Assembly: GCA_022641835.1 (NCBI GenBank)
Contig: CP048718.1
Coordinates: 1,054,001-1,118,000, forward strand
DNA from: Petasospora fabianii
Taxonomy: Eukaryota > Ascomycota > Saccharomycetes > Phaffomycetales > Wickerhamomycetaceae
DNA: 64,000 nucleotides
Direction: 5' to 3'
Under the pieces are notes generated by a model that saw only the letters and a program-made list of their open reading frames with translations, was not told the DNA's origin and did not search any database. The translations under genes were made by a program, and so were the position numbers. This document shows positions 19,909-29,355 of the stretch, piece by piece (the stretch's first letter is position 1; each line of letters starts with the position of its first letter).

Positions 19909-21135
19909 TCACTGTTCTAGTGTATCCTCAGCCTGTCTTTTAAGTGGGTTGATATCCTCTTCGAGAGTGGAAGTTTCAAGATGCTGATTAGCTTCAGTGT
20001 TGGTCTTGATACTTTCAAGGATATCCTGTTCATGCTGCTTCTTCAAATCAACATCTTTCTGTGCCTTCTCGAACAAGTCTGAAAGACTGTGCACATTTTC
20101 ACCACCCTTTTCAAAAACTTGCGACAAGACCTGGCCCCAAACTGCTTCATCTTTTAATTCAAAATCTTCAATTGTGAACACATTTTTCCCAAGTTCCCAT
20201 TCAGCCTGTTGTGTTCTCTCGAGTTTTACCATGTAAGCATTGGACTTGAGTGCTCTTCCAATGTCACTAATGAGAGATCTAATGTAGGTCCCGGAGCTGA
20301 CCTTAGCCCTGAAATGCAAAAGTGGTGCCTTGAAGTCGTCAGCCTTTTCCTCTTCACTCACTGGTTGTGGTTGCAGATGCTCAATCTCATCACTAATACC
20401 GTTTTTCTCTGAGTACTCTTGTGATATGTACAGTTTACTGTCATTCAATGTTGGGTTCTTGGCCAGCTTATCTTCAAGCTTGTCGCCATCCACCTCCGCA
20501 CTTTTAATCATCTCATATGCGTGGTCCGTGGAAAGCGTATCTTCAAAAACCTCGAGCTCATAAACTTCAACTGAGCGTGGTTCAATGGCTTTAGGAAGCG
20601 GAAGACCCTCTCTGGCGTACTCATATAGTGGCTTACCGTTCATCTTCAAAGCAGCGAAGATTGGTGGGGTCTGTTTTAGATGACCTGTGAACTTCTCTGA
20701 TATCGTGGTCACATCATCCTTTGTGAGATGCTTCGTTCCAGCTCTTGTAAGGACCTCACCTTCAACGTCACCAGTGGTAGTAGAAGCACCAAAAAGGGCT
20801 TTTGTTTCATAGGTCTTCACACTTCCACTCAGATAGTTCTGGAGCTTCTTTGTTCCTTTACCGACACCGACAACCATCACACCCGTAGCGAGCGGATCCA
20901 GTGTTCCACCATGGCCCATTTTGACTTTCATAACCTTTCTCAGCTTTCTTCTGGATGCTCTTTGGCCTTCCTTCTGCAATTGCTGAACTTTGGCGCCCCG
21001 AAGATCTGCAAGGTCCTGGGAAAACACTGAGGACTCCGTGAAAAGTCGTTGCAAGCGTGCCAGGAACTGGGCTGATGTGATCCCAGTTGGCTTGTGAATG
21101 GCAAACACACCGTTCATGTCGAGCTTGTCTGTCAT
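19909..21135 (-). CDS. PUS4: tRNA pseudouridine-55 synthase
   Basis: TruB-family enzyme that makes the conserved pseudouridine 55 in the T-loop of nuclear and mitochondrial tRNAs. The product is 408 residues (yeast Pus4, 403). Near the start is GVFAIHKPTGITS; the catalytic aspartate is D80 in GHGGTLDPLATGV, followed by VGKGTKKL, KTYETKALFGASTTTGD and the late RSLISDIGRALKS motif. The start gives a product that aligns from its first residues. It lies 115 bases downstream of ERF4 in the same direction and forms the first host gene right of the LTR cluster. The C-terminus from about residue 360 is glutamate-rich and not part of the fold. Confidence 0.95.
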   Translation of the reverse strand: MTDKLDMNGVFAIHKPTGITSAQFLARLQRLFTESSVFSQDLADLRGAKVQQLQKEGQRASRRKLRKVMKVKMGHGGTLDPLATGVMVVGVGKGTKKLQNYLSGSVKTYETKALFGASTTTGDVEGEVLTRAGTKHLTKDDVTTISEKFTGHLKQTPPIFAALKMNGKPLYEYAREGLPLPKAIEPRSVEVYELEVFEDTLSTDHAYEMIKSAEVDGDKLEDKLAKNPTLNDSKLYISQEYSEKNGISDEIEHLQPQPVSEEEKADDFKAPLLHFRAKVSSGTYIRSLISDIGRALKSNAYMVKLERTQQAEWELGKNVFTIEDFELKDEAVWGQVLSQVFEKGGENVHSLSDLFEKAQKDVDLKKQHEQDILESIKTNTEANQHLETSTLEEDINPLKRQAEDTLEQ

Positions 21136-21249
21136 CTGATTTTATCAGGGGTGGCAAGTGGCGGAATGCTGAAGCTAAGTGGGACTACGAAGGTTGAGAT
21201 GAGGACGTAGACTTTTTTTTTTTTTTTTGCCCGCTGCATGGGGAAACGC

Positions 21250-22103
21250 TCACCGCACATCGTCTTTGTCCTTGAGCTGGTCGAAGTTGGTCACAAGAGC
21301 TGTTTCACCTGGAGGATAAGTTGGTTCAGGTATTTCAAAGTCCAGCTGGTTGGTTCGTTAGTCTTGAGGACCTTAGGAATTAATTAATTTGCAAAACTTA
21401 CAGAAAGATAGCCAGATCTCCGGGGCGATATGATTCGCACTCCTCTCGCGGTCAACTTTGAGTTGACCTCTTCTACATAATCTTCAAGTCTCTGGAGGTT
21501 CTGTAGGGATGTTAGTACGTCATAAAAATATGAAACGAAACAACCTTTACCTACGTGCTTAGATATCGGCATAACCAAGTCCATGAATAGCCACAACGTG
21601 AAAATATCCAAAACTAATTCCACGACATTAAGAATGGACCAAGATTCATAAGCCGTCTTGGACAATTTATTCACGCCTTGAACAATCTCTCGAAACTCAA
21701 CGTCCGAGAGGTAGATACTTAGTGGACTTACCGATGAAGATCCATACCACTGCCTGTTGTATTCCGCCTTAGGCAAAAATTGATGGTAACTTCCATTATC
21801 ATCGTCCTTTATCGCAGCATCCTCCTCTCCTGGAAGTTGTATGGAGAACTCCGGGTATCGGGCGCCCCTTGAGTTGAAAACACGTGGAACTCGGACTATC
21901 CGTGTTGAATGTGTCTCCAGTGTGTCTGGCCGTGTGTATGGATTGGGGAAATGCGTGACGATGATCGACTGCTCGTGGAAGTCGTCCTGAGGTTCTGTGG
22001 GGATACGGTACCGATGGATCTGGTGCTCGTGATAGTTGAAAAACAACAGCCGCTTCTCATCTTGAGCAGCCGGCTCAACAGTACCCTTATCGATTGTATT
22101 CAT
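21250..22103 (-). CDS. ERF4: ERF4/SHR5 subunit of the Ras palmitoyltransferase, two introns
   Basis: ER-membrane partner of the DHHC enzyme Erf2 that palmitoylates Ras. Proposed exons are 21555-22103, 21402-21500 and 21250-21345. Intron 1 (21501-21554, 54 bases) starts GTAGGT with TACTAAC and CAG; intron 2 (21346-21401, 56 bases) starts GTAAGT with GACTAAC and CAG. Splicing gives about 247 residues (yeast Erf4, 237) and restores the family end RRSGYLS then LDFEIPEPTYPPG. Other family signs are PLSIYLSDVEFREIVQGVN and the hydrophobic LVLDIFTLWLFMDLV. Intron 1 is a multiple of three without a stop. The gene is head to head with MDY2, 201 bases apart. Confidence 0.9.
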
Positions 22104-22304
22104 GGGGAACCGTTCGTAGTCAGGTTGCCAATATGTCAGTCAAATACTTGTTCATGGGGAAGTAGTTGCTCCCTCACAGCTCACACTTTAGAGACCCCTA
22201 TATTTTTGCGCGCTCAAAATGCGTAAGGTCTCTCGAAAAAACCGGCCCTCCGCCACGCTTACAATCCCAGAGGCTTGTTAACAATTACAGCACAAAACAC
22301 CACA

Positions 22305-22892
22305 ATGTCCACAGCTGTCGCTCAATCTGAATCACAGTTTGCTTCAACATTTCTCACGCTCCTGTCCGTGTCGGAATCCACCGCTGGGCTTTCCAAAGAT
22401 TACAAGAAGGATCTTCGAGAGCTCAGTGGAATCGGTGTCAAACTCCCAAACCTCCCCATCACCAAAAAGTCTCTCAACTCCACACAGACCTCTTCTAACG
22501 TGTACAAATTCACAATCAAGTCCATCAAGGCTCCAAAGTTTAACGTCACTCTTGATGCTTCCTCTACAGATACTATCTATCAACTCAAGACCAAGCTGTG
22601 TACAACCGCGGACCTAAAAGGATACGAGCCTTCTTCAATTAAGCTTCTTCTCAAGGGAAAAGTCTTGCAGGATGGTTCTCTTGTGAGCGATGTCACTTCC
22701 TCTAGTGAAGAGGAGCTCAAGGTGACTGCACTCATTGGTGCTAAACCAGAGGCTCCAGCAACTGTTCAGCCAGAAACAACGCAAGAGAGAGAGCTTCCAT
22801 GGGACCAAATCAAGGACTTGTTGGAAGCAGGTGGTTTTGATGGAGATTCTACAATTACTAGACTCCAAAGAGGTTGGAGACTGACACAGTAA
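22305..22892 (+). CDS. MDY2: GET pathway ubiquitin-like protein Mdy2/Get5
   Basis: Cytosolic adaptor that with Get4 links the co-chaperone Sgt2 to Get3 in tail-anchored protein insertion into the ER. The product is 195 residues (yeast, 212). The N-terminal Get4-binding region (SQFASTFLTLLSVSES) is followed by a linker with LPNLPITKK, a ubiquitin-like domain at about 68-150 (KFTIKSIKAPKFNVTLDAS, SIKLLLKGKVLQDGSLVSD) and a C-terminal dimerisation helix (PWDQIKDLLEAG to LQRGWRLTQ). All three parts line up with yeast Mdy2. Confidence 0.94.
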   Translation: MSTAVAQSESQFASTFLTLLSVSESTAGLSKDYKKDLRELSGIGVKLPNLPITKKSLNSTQTSSNVYKFTIKSIKAPKFNVTLDASSTDTIYQLKTKLCTTADLKGYEPSSIKLLLKGKVLQDGSLVSDVTSSSEEELKVTALIGAKPEAPATVQPETTQERELPWDQIKDLLEAGGFDGDSTITRLQRGWRLTQ

Positions 22893-22973
22893 ATAAAGGA
22901 AATGCATCGTTATGAAATTTTGGTAAACAATGTGAAATGTAGTGCATAAGGAAAGCCCCTTTTAACTGTCTAA

Positions 22974-24797
22974 TTATCTTGCCTTTCTTCTGGACCTCAT
23001 CTTCAACGACAAATTCCTGTTCCAGTGCACGCCTGGCAATCCCTTCTTAAACCCATAGTCTGATTGCCAAAGTGGCTCTGATAGCAGCTTCCTGTTGAAG
23101 GATGCATCTGTTTCTTCAGGGTCCTTAACCTTTGCCTGTTTCCTTCTCTGTGTGACGTACTTTCTGCATCTTGTAACTTCATCCTGTGTCAGGTTTGCGA
23201 GTCTCATTCTCCTCTTGAAAATCACATCAAAGATCACAGATGGGTCAATCAGTGACTTTGGTGAGTTCTGGACGATCTGGAAAACTTCCATCTCATCTTG
23301 AATTGCCAATACTTTTGGTTCAATGATTTTGAAAATTGACAGCGCAGTCTTGAACAAGATACTGGACTCTTCATAAAAAAAGCAATCCCATACTCTTAGG
23401 GTTGTCTCAATTGGTAGGATTCCAATGAAAACACTCATAAACCAACTCGACGTACACAGTGTGATTGGTGGTAGCTTGGCAAGAAAATCATGATTTTTTG
23501 ATCCTTTCAAAGATGGTGTTCGTGTTGGTTCATCAAAGTCAATCCTTGAAGTCTTGTTCCAGGTATCTGGGAGAAACTCCTGAACGGAAAGCATCAGGAC
23601 ACCTTGATCAATACTTACACCTTCCAAATTGACATCGTGGACTCCTGGAAGATATCTTGAGGTGATGATCACAAGCATCCAGAACGTTTTTTCCTCATCC
23701 ATAAAGATCAATAGCAGTCCAGCGATGAAATTTAGAGACTGACAATATCCAATGGTAGGATTATATGTAGAGAAAGCCACAAGAACACGCCTTAAGGCCT
23801 GGATCAATGGTGTTTCAGTTTGTGGCTCATGTGATGCCGGATCGAGATTATCAGGTCTGAAATGAATGTTGTCTGGGAAGGTTCTATTCAAGTCCCTTTC
23901 AATGATCTCTGTATCAGTGTTCTTCAAATTGGCTGTACTTTCGACTAGACTGTCATAAACACCAATATTGTTCTTTAACTTCTCTGGACCCTTGGCGAAA
24001 TACCACCAAGCGTTTCCTCTCCATTCAGCTGGGATTCCCTTACGAATGTATCTCTTCAACTTTTCAGATCTTGCTGGGAACCTCACGGGGCTATCATTCT
24101 CCACACTAAGCCCATTCTTATTCAAGAACTGAACCCATTTGTTTTTTCTTCTAACACAATGATTAGCGTAGCTCATCCACCAATTATTATATTGATCTTC
24201 TGTGACAAAGCTTGACTTCTTTTTAAATCCATAACGGTCTCTATCTGATGAAACGGTGGTCTTAGAGCTCTCAATTGAGAGTCTAATCTTTGAGGCACTC
24301 TTACGTGAACTCGCTGTTGTGGAGGCAGGTGCGCTTGCTGTGACAGATCCTGCTATCGTTGCTTGCGCGGATGTAGTAGTAGTGTAAGGTGTACCGGTCT
24401 GAGTCGATGAAGGTTCTGGCTTAGAGTCCGTCGAGATAAAAGATTCAGCGTCTCCATACATGTCAATTACACTAAGATTAGACTGCTGGTCGACGGACGA
24501 GTTGAGGGATCGTTGTGCAGACATCGATTGGGGAATGCGAAGCTGTTGTGAAGGAGACGACTGGTCATTAGCAGGTATTGACGCCACATCATCGACTGTC
24601 TTGAAGTCGAACTTGGCAGGTTCTTGCACCTGTCCTTTTGCCTCGACAAGGGACTCTGTGATACGAGGTGTCGACAAGTTATTTGCGTAAGGAACCCTTC
24701 GTGAGGTGTTACCTACCAAGTCCGGCATAGACGGTGATCTGTACGCCAAGGAGCGATACGGCTTCTGTGGCGGGTTCATCGTGTACAGACTTCGCAA
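22974..24797 (-). CDS. MSB3: TBC-domain Rab GTPase-activating protein (MSB3/MSB4 family)
   Basis: RabGAP acting on Sec4 and related Rabs at sites of polarised growth. The 607 residues are near yeast Msb3 (633). The first 200 residues are serine/threonine/proline-rich and unstructured. The TBC domain runs from about 255 (RKGIPAEWRGNAWWY) with the catalytic arginine in IERDLNRTFP, the glutamine finger in IGYCQSLNFIAG, and SSWFMSVFIGILPIETTLRVWDC. The C-terminus is basic (RRKQA, KMRSRRKAR). Two starts are possible (residue 1 or MNPPQKP at residue 7); the first is given. Assignment to MSB3 rather than MSB4 cannot be decided and may be meaningless if the species has one copy. Confidence 0.88.
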   Translation of the reverse strand: MRSLYTMNPPQKPYRSLAYRSPSMPDLVGNTSRRVPYANNLSTPRITESLVEAKGQVQEPAKFDFKTVDDVASIPANDQSSPSQQLRIPQSMSAQRSLNSSVDQQSNLSVIDMYGDAESFISTDSKPEPSSTQTGTPYTTTTSAQATIAGSVTASAPASTTASSRKSASKIRLSIESSKTTVSSDRDRYGFKKKSSFVTEDQYNNWWMSYANHCVRRKNKWVQFLNKNGLSVENDSPVRFPARSEKLKRYIRKGIPAEWRGNAWWYFAKGPEKLKNNIGVYDSLVESTANLKNTDTEIIERDLNRTFPDNIHFRPDNLDPASHEPQTETPLIQALRRVLVAFSTYNPTIGYCQSLNFIAGLLLIFMDEEKTFWMLVIITSRYLPGVHDVNLEGVSIDQGVLMLSVQEFLPDTWNKTSRIDFDEPTRTPSLKGSKNHDFLAKLPPITLCTSSWFMSVFIGILPIETTLRVWDCFFYEESSILFKTALSIFKIIEPKVLAIQDEMEVFQIVQNSPKSLIDPSVIFDVIFKRRMRLANLTQDEVTRCRKYVTQRRKQAKVKDPEETDASFNRKLLSEPLWQSDYGFKKGLPGVHWNRNLSLKMRSRRKAR

Positions 24798-25590
24798 GGA
24801 GTGAGCAGCACCAGCAGTGGTAACTCTATGAAGTTGGATTGATGCTGGCTAAGTGCGCCTGTGTGGGGGTAAAATAAGATCTGGAATTTCAGGCACTGAT
24901 CCCTGGGGATCAATGTTTCTCTGTTTGATGTAATAAAAATGCCGATCGGTTCTTACCGCGATTTTTATGTGGAGGCATCAAAACTGGGGTTAAGCGATCA
25001 AGAGAGCTTCTCGCTTCTCAAATAATAGCAGAACCATATTCCTGAAGCCATGTGAGAGCTAGGTAGTGTCTTTGTTATATCCTTAAAGCATATTGTACTT
25101 TAGATGTAATTATTAAAAATATAACAAATTTAAGGATTTTTTCACTAAAAAATAGAGTGAATTATTAAGTTATTTATATCAGTATTATAAAACAAATATA
25201 AAATTAATATAAATTCTAATCAATTAAATACTTTAATATAATGATCCTCATTAAATAGTAACTTATGTTCTCCAGCTACTAATCAGGGCGCAAAAGACTA
25301 ATAAAGAAACTTGTAGATCGAAGATGGTTAATTCAATTATCTTAAAACTGTCTCACTTCCACAGTCCAGAGTGCAGACCATTAATGGTGGAGGCACACCA
25401 AACAGTTGATCAATAGTTGCCTAAGTCACCTCTACTTCTTAATGGTCTCGTACTGCAGTGACCATTGATCCAGAAACAACGCAATAAAAGTCGTCTACAG
25501 ACAAATGTTCGAACCATAATTAATTCCTAATGTACAATTACCTAACCAATACAAACCCTAATAAACATACATAGTGACAACTCAGAACAC
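24798..25590. other. intergenic region with an AT-rich island (about 25080-25260)
   Basis: Between the MSB3-like start and the H2B stop. About 180 bases at 25080-25260 are roughly 85 percent A+T, with runs such as AAAACAAATATAAAATTAAT, far above the surroundings. TTTTATATTTG on the minus strand is one base from the S. cerevisiae ARS core. It could be a replication origin or simply the H2B terminator; no gene is present. Confidence 0.45.
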
Positions 25591-25989
25591 TTAAGCAGAA
25601 GTGGAAGAAGAGTACTTGGTGACGGCACGGGTACCCTCAGAGACAGCGTGCTTAGCCAACTCACCTGGCAAGATCAATCTGACAGCAGTCTGGATCTCTC
25701 TAGCAGAGATGGTGGACTTCTTGTTGTAAGCAGCCAACTTGGAAGCCTCAGAAGCGATTCTCTCAAAGATATCGTTAACGAAAGAGTTCATGATAGACAT
25801 AGCCTTCTGGGAGATACCAGTATCTGGGTGAGTCTGCTTCAAAACCTTGTAGATGTAAGAAGCGTAAGTCTCCTTTCTGGTCTTGGTTCTCTTCTTTGGA
25901 CCTTCAGAGGAAGAAGAGGTCTTCTTAGCAGCTGGCTTCTTCTCGGCAGGGGCCTTAGAGGCAGGCTTCTTCTCAGCTTTTGGGGCCAT
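25591..25989 (-). CDS. HTB1: histone H2B
   Basis: Core histone of 132 residues. A lysine/alanine-rich tail ([17 protein letters not shown]) is followed by the fold starting [21 protein letters not shown] and ending at KYSSSTSA, with the monoubiquitination site region AVTKYSS. It is divergently paired with H2A across a 516-base shared promoter. A TATA box (minus strand TATATAAA, 26070-26077) lies 81 bases upstream. Codon use is strongly biased, as expected for a highly expressed gene. Confidence 0.98.
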   Translation of the reverse strand: MAPKAEKKPASKAPAEKKPAAKKTSSSSEGPKKRTKTRKETYASYIYKVLKQTHPDTGISQKAMSIMNSFVNDIFERIASEASKLAAYNKKSTISAREIQTAVRLILPGELAKHAVSEGTRAVTKYSSSTSA

Positions 25990-26069
25990 TGTTGATGATA
26001 ATTTGTGTGTGGAGGGTAGGTCATAAGAAGGGCCTGGACTGAAAGCAGACCCGGGGGGCAGTGGGCAGC

Positions 26070-26412
26070 TTTATATACGCGCCCAATGTTTGTTTACATT
26101 TGAACTCAATGGCAGTGACGCGTTACGCGTTAGCCGCCGTAGGTGCGCCATGCTGAAAATAACCGGTGGACTTGTAATTATGGTCACGGGTTTTGTATGG
26201 GCTTCAGATCGCGATTAGGTTATCTATGGACCCCGTGTGGGAGACTACGCGTGTTGGGTGCGTAGAATCTGGCACAGGGGCATGGATCGATGGGAGTTTC
26301 CATATCAACTTCGCAGTAAATTTCAGTCCATGCGATGGGAGGTTAACCATGGCCATCCACTTCCCCAACACGTAAACAAACTGCACTGCAACCTTTTGCT
26401 GTGATATATAAA
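26070..26412. promoter_or_regulatory. shared divergent histone promoter with two TATA boxes and three MCB sites
   Basis: TATA boxes face each gene at 26070-26077 (H2B) and 26405-26412 (H2A). Between them lie three exact ACGCGT (MluI cell-cycle box) sites at 26118-26123, 26125-26130 and 26247-26252, the first two almost adjacent. MCB sites bind MBF in other yeasts, so G1/S activation of both histones is inferred. Confidence 0.7.
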
Positions 26413-26505
26413 CCGCACTATCCGCCCATCCTGTCTTGTCCTCGCCTCGGCTTCCTCTTCTTCTTCTTGTCTCCTCACACACACATATTAACAAATTAAT
26501 TAACA

Positions 26506-26901
26506 ATGTCTGGTGGTAAAGGTGGTAAAGCCGGTTCCTCTGAGAAGGCCTCTCAGACCAGATCTGCTAAGGCAGGTCTTACTTTCCCAGTTGGTAGAGT
26601 TCACAGATTGTTGAGAAAGGGTAACTACGCTCAGAGAATTGGTTCTGGTGCTCCAGTTTACTTGACTGCTGTTCTTGAGTACTTGGCTGCTGAAATTCTT
26701 GAGTTGGCTGGTAACGCTGCTAGAGACAACAAGAAGACCAGAATCATCCCAAGACACTTGCAGTTGGCTATCAGAAACGATGAGGAGTTGAACAAGCTTC
26801 TTGGTCACGTCACCATTGCTCAGGGTGGTGTTCTTCCAAACATTCACCAGAACTTGTTGCCAAAGAAGTCCTCCAAGGCCAAGGCTTCCCAGGAGTTGTA
26901 A
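26506..26901 (+). CDS. HTA1: histone H2A
   Basis: Core histone of 131 residues: [20 protein letters not shown] tail, the fold beginning [19 protein letters not shown] with [15 protein letters not shown], and a C-terminal SQEL. The serine of this SQ motif is the one phosphorylated at DNA breaks (gamma-H2A) in fungi, so this is canonical H2A and not H2A.Z. Codon use is highly biased. Paired with H2B. Confidence 0.98.
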   Translation: MSGGKGGKAGSSEKASQTRSAKAGLTFPVGRVHRLLRKGNYAQRIGSGAPVYLTAVLEYLAAEILELAGNAARDNKKTRIIPRHLQLAIRNDEELNKLLGHVTIAQGGVLPNIHQNLLPKKSSKAKASQEL

Positions 26902-27135
26902 GACTTTTGAGTGACGACTGTAAATTAATTCATTTACTGGGTTATTGTTTGTACATTATGGGTTTTAGTTTAGGTGGATACTAATTTTATGTTTTGGAAT
27001 GTTTATTGATCATCTTTGTAGATATTGAAACTAATATCGATGAAGTGAAGTTGGCGGGGGGAAGCGGGTTTGGCTACGATGCTAGGATTTAACCAGACAT
27101 AAAAGCATTCATTAGAAAGAGCCAACTCAATCATT

Positions 27136-28374
27136 TCATTTGAGATCGGCAATAATATCAACAATAATGTTGATTACGGAAACAAGCACTTCAACACCGA
27201 CAAGGATAATAACAATAAATTCAAGGTACTCTTCATTTGAATGACCCAATTGTTCTTTCAGCATTTGCAGCAAATCAGAAATAACCTCAAGTCTTTGATT
27301 GAGCAGGGCCACTCTCTGATTGATTTCCAAGTATCCTCTAGTGGCCTGATAGATTGGTTCAAGCTGTGGTTCAGCCCACATGATCTCTGGAGAGTCCAAG
27401 ACAGAACCATGTAAGTTGATGTTGATACGTAAAATGAACAATTCACCAATACTCTTCATGATTTCATCCTTAGTCATACCAACCTTACCTGCAGAGGCAA
27501 TCTGTTGTGGAATGTCCTGTGTATCCTCAATAGTGTTATCAACAAGCTCCTCAAACAAGGAGATTTTGACCGACTGGGAGATTGCATGTGAAATGGAGAG
27601 CTTGATCATGTAATTGGAGCCATCTCTGAGCGTGATGAAGTCGTTGTAAATTCTCGGCTGATATGACTTTGTGATGTAGTAATTGAACTCCTCAATCTGA
27701 ACGTCTTCCTGAGCCAGTTTCTCAGTTTCAAACTTTGCCAAATCAGCAAGGAAAGCCTGCTCTTCCCTTAAGGTGAAACCCCAGAAAACTACCACACCAT
27801 ACTCAAACAGGAATACATCCGTGTGACGATCATCGATGGTGATCTCACCACCTTCGTCATCCAATCGAATAAGATCTTTGTCCATTCGCTTATCTCCTCT
27901 CCAATCTTTGTACACGAAGGGCGAGTAAAGACATTCATCAAACAACTTTGGGTGGGAATCGTGGATTCTCTTGTTTTCCTTTAACCAACGATGCACATCC
28001 TTCATCTTGTAACTTCCTGCCGTACAGTACGACGTGACCCTGGGCAAGAGAGACCTCTGGTTTTTTCCTAGTCTCTCAGCATCTCTTCTGGCCGGCGTAT
28101 CCTTAATTCTATTCACTTGGGAGTAGACATCTCCAACATCAATGCCATCAGGAATGGGTTCCTCGGGAAGGATCTTGAGCTTGTGCGTTGTTCGCGATGT
28201 TCTTTGAGCTCCAACCTTCACATCAGGTAATGAAGCACGCTGTGATTGTGATTTGGGCCTTGAAGCGTATTGCTGGAGACTTGGAGCAGTAGACGTGGGC
28301 GTGGGTGAAGTTACAGGCTGGGCCTCTGTGCCAGGGGGTAAAAGACGGTCCGTCTCAGAGGTGTTATCCGTCAT
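27136..28374 (-). CDS. RMD1: RMD1-like DUF155/RMND1-family protein
   Basis: Member of the RMD1/RMD8/RMND1 family; yeast Rmd1 was linked to meiotic division and sporulation but the biochemical role is not established. The chosen product is 412 residues (yeast Rmd1, 430). The family core runs from VTSYCTAGSYKMKDVHRWL through HTDVFLFEYGVVVFWGFT to GELFILRININLHGS and ends in a hydrophobic segment (FIVIILVGVEVLVSVINII) that is a probable C-terminal membrane anchor. The start at 28374 (MTDNTSETDRLLPPG) is preferred to an upstream in-frame ATG at 28476, whose extra residues look hydrophobic and random and would overlap the upstream part of the NHP10 frame. Confidence 0.85.
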   Translation of the reverse strand: MTDNTSETDRLLPPGTEAQPVTSPTPTSTAPSLQQYASRPKSQSQRASLPDVKVGAQRTSRTTHKLKILPEEPIPDGIDVGDVYSQVNRIKDTPARRDAERLGKNQRSLLPRVTSYCTAGSYKMKDVHRWLKENKRIHDSHPKLFDECLYSPFVYKDWRGDKRMDKDLIRLDDEGGEITIDDRHTDVFLFEYGVVVFWGFTLREEQAFLADLAKFETEKLAQEDVQIEEFNYYITKSYQPRIYNDFITLRDGSNYMIKLSISHAISQSVKISLFEELVDNTIEDTQDIPQQIASAGKVGMTKDEIMKSIGELFILRININLHGSVLDSPEIMWAEPQLEPIYQATRGYLEINQRVALLNQRLEVISDLLQMLKEQLGHSNEEYLEFIVIILVGVEVLVSVINIIVDIIADLK

Positions 28375-28655
28375 TGTGGGCAGTACACGTGGTGTATTTA
28401 TAGAGAAGAGGCAGCAGAAGACAGTGGAATAGAGCCACAAGAGCCAGTAAAATCGGCCTTTGTATGAGCCACCCAAGTATCAGCAGGAGCCGTGAGCTAA
28501 CTGAGCTCTCTCACGATGTGCCAAAGTTTGTGCGGGATGCCCGTGCAAAAATGGCAGACGCTCGAACTGTGCGACGAGAAGCCGAATTAGGCTGGGCTCA
28601 AACAGCTCGACTCCATCAACGTTGTCAGGCAGCAACACCACAACGACCTCAGAAA

Positions 28656-29213
28656 ATGGCCGAAGACGATTGGAAGACAAAGTGCAAGCAGCTCAAGAAG
28701 AAGGTGTTACAGGTGGAGGAGAACAATAAGGTTGCGGCGCTGGCAGTGTCGCGCAGTAAGGTGGTGCTCAACAGGCTACGACTGGAGTACTCAGTGCTGC
28801 TGGAACGACTCGAGAGCAGGGTTAACCTGCCTGAGTCTGAGGAGGAAGACGAGGAGGAGGAAGAAATTGAGCTTGTGGAGCGCAAAGACCTCAAGAGAAA
28901 GAAGAACACCGCTCCGCAGTACAGGGACCCTGACATGCCAAAGAGACCACTTAACCCATATCTCATGTTCTGTGACCTTGAAAAGGACAAGCTCAAAAGA
29001 GAAGCCGAGGCTGAGGGCAAAGACATTGACCTGTCGAAGGCTCTGGGTGAGAAGTGGCGAGGTATGAGCACCGAGGAGAAGCAGCCATATCTGGATCTCT
29101 ACAACACGGCGAAGGAGAAATTTAACCAGGACATGAAGGAGTACGAGGAAAACCTCCCGAAGAAGCAGAAACTTGAAGCACAGGCCACAGAGTCCCCTGT
29201 ACCAGAGCAATGA
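28656..29213 (+). CDS. NHP10: HMG-box subunit of the INO80 chromatin remodeller
   Basis: Nhp10-type subunit of INO80, which binds DNA and broken ends. The chosen product is 185 residues (yeast, 203). A coiled coil (VAALAVSRSKVVLNRLRLEYSV) matches yeast Nhp10 well, followed by an acidic stretch (ESEEEDEEEEE) and a single HMG box from DPDMPKRPLNPYLMF to YEENLP. The frame is open with ATGs at 28464 and 28551, but MAEDDWKTKCKQLKKK at 28656 aligns with the yeast start and leaves a normal 281-base divergent promoter with RMD1. The upstream start at 28464 would add 64 residues. Confidence 0.88.
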   Translation: MAEDDWKTKCKQLKKKVLQVEENNKVAALAVSRSKVVLNRLRLEYSVLLERLESRVNLPESEEEDEEEEEIELVERKDLKRKKNTAPQYRDPDMPKRPLNPYLMFCDLEKDKLKREAEAEGKDIDLSKALGEKWRGMSTEEKQPYLDLYNTAKEKFNQDMKEYEENLPKKQKLEAQATESPVPEQ

Positions 29214-29355
29214 TGTATACGACCAAGTTGAAATAACAAAACAACTCCTTCTCACGATGCCTAACTTCCTAATGTATACCAAAATATTTCAAAATGCAAA
29301 ATGCCATGTAAAATTAAACTTTGTAACGTAAATGTCATCACACAACTCACAACAA

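Noticed and set aside
28464-28655. 64-residue N-terminal extension of NHP10
   Set aside because: The extension has no family match, and the later ATG aligns with the yeast start and leaves a normal divergent promoter with RMD1.
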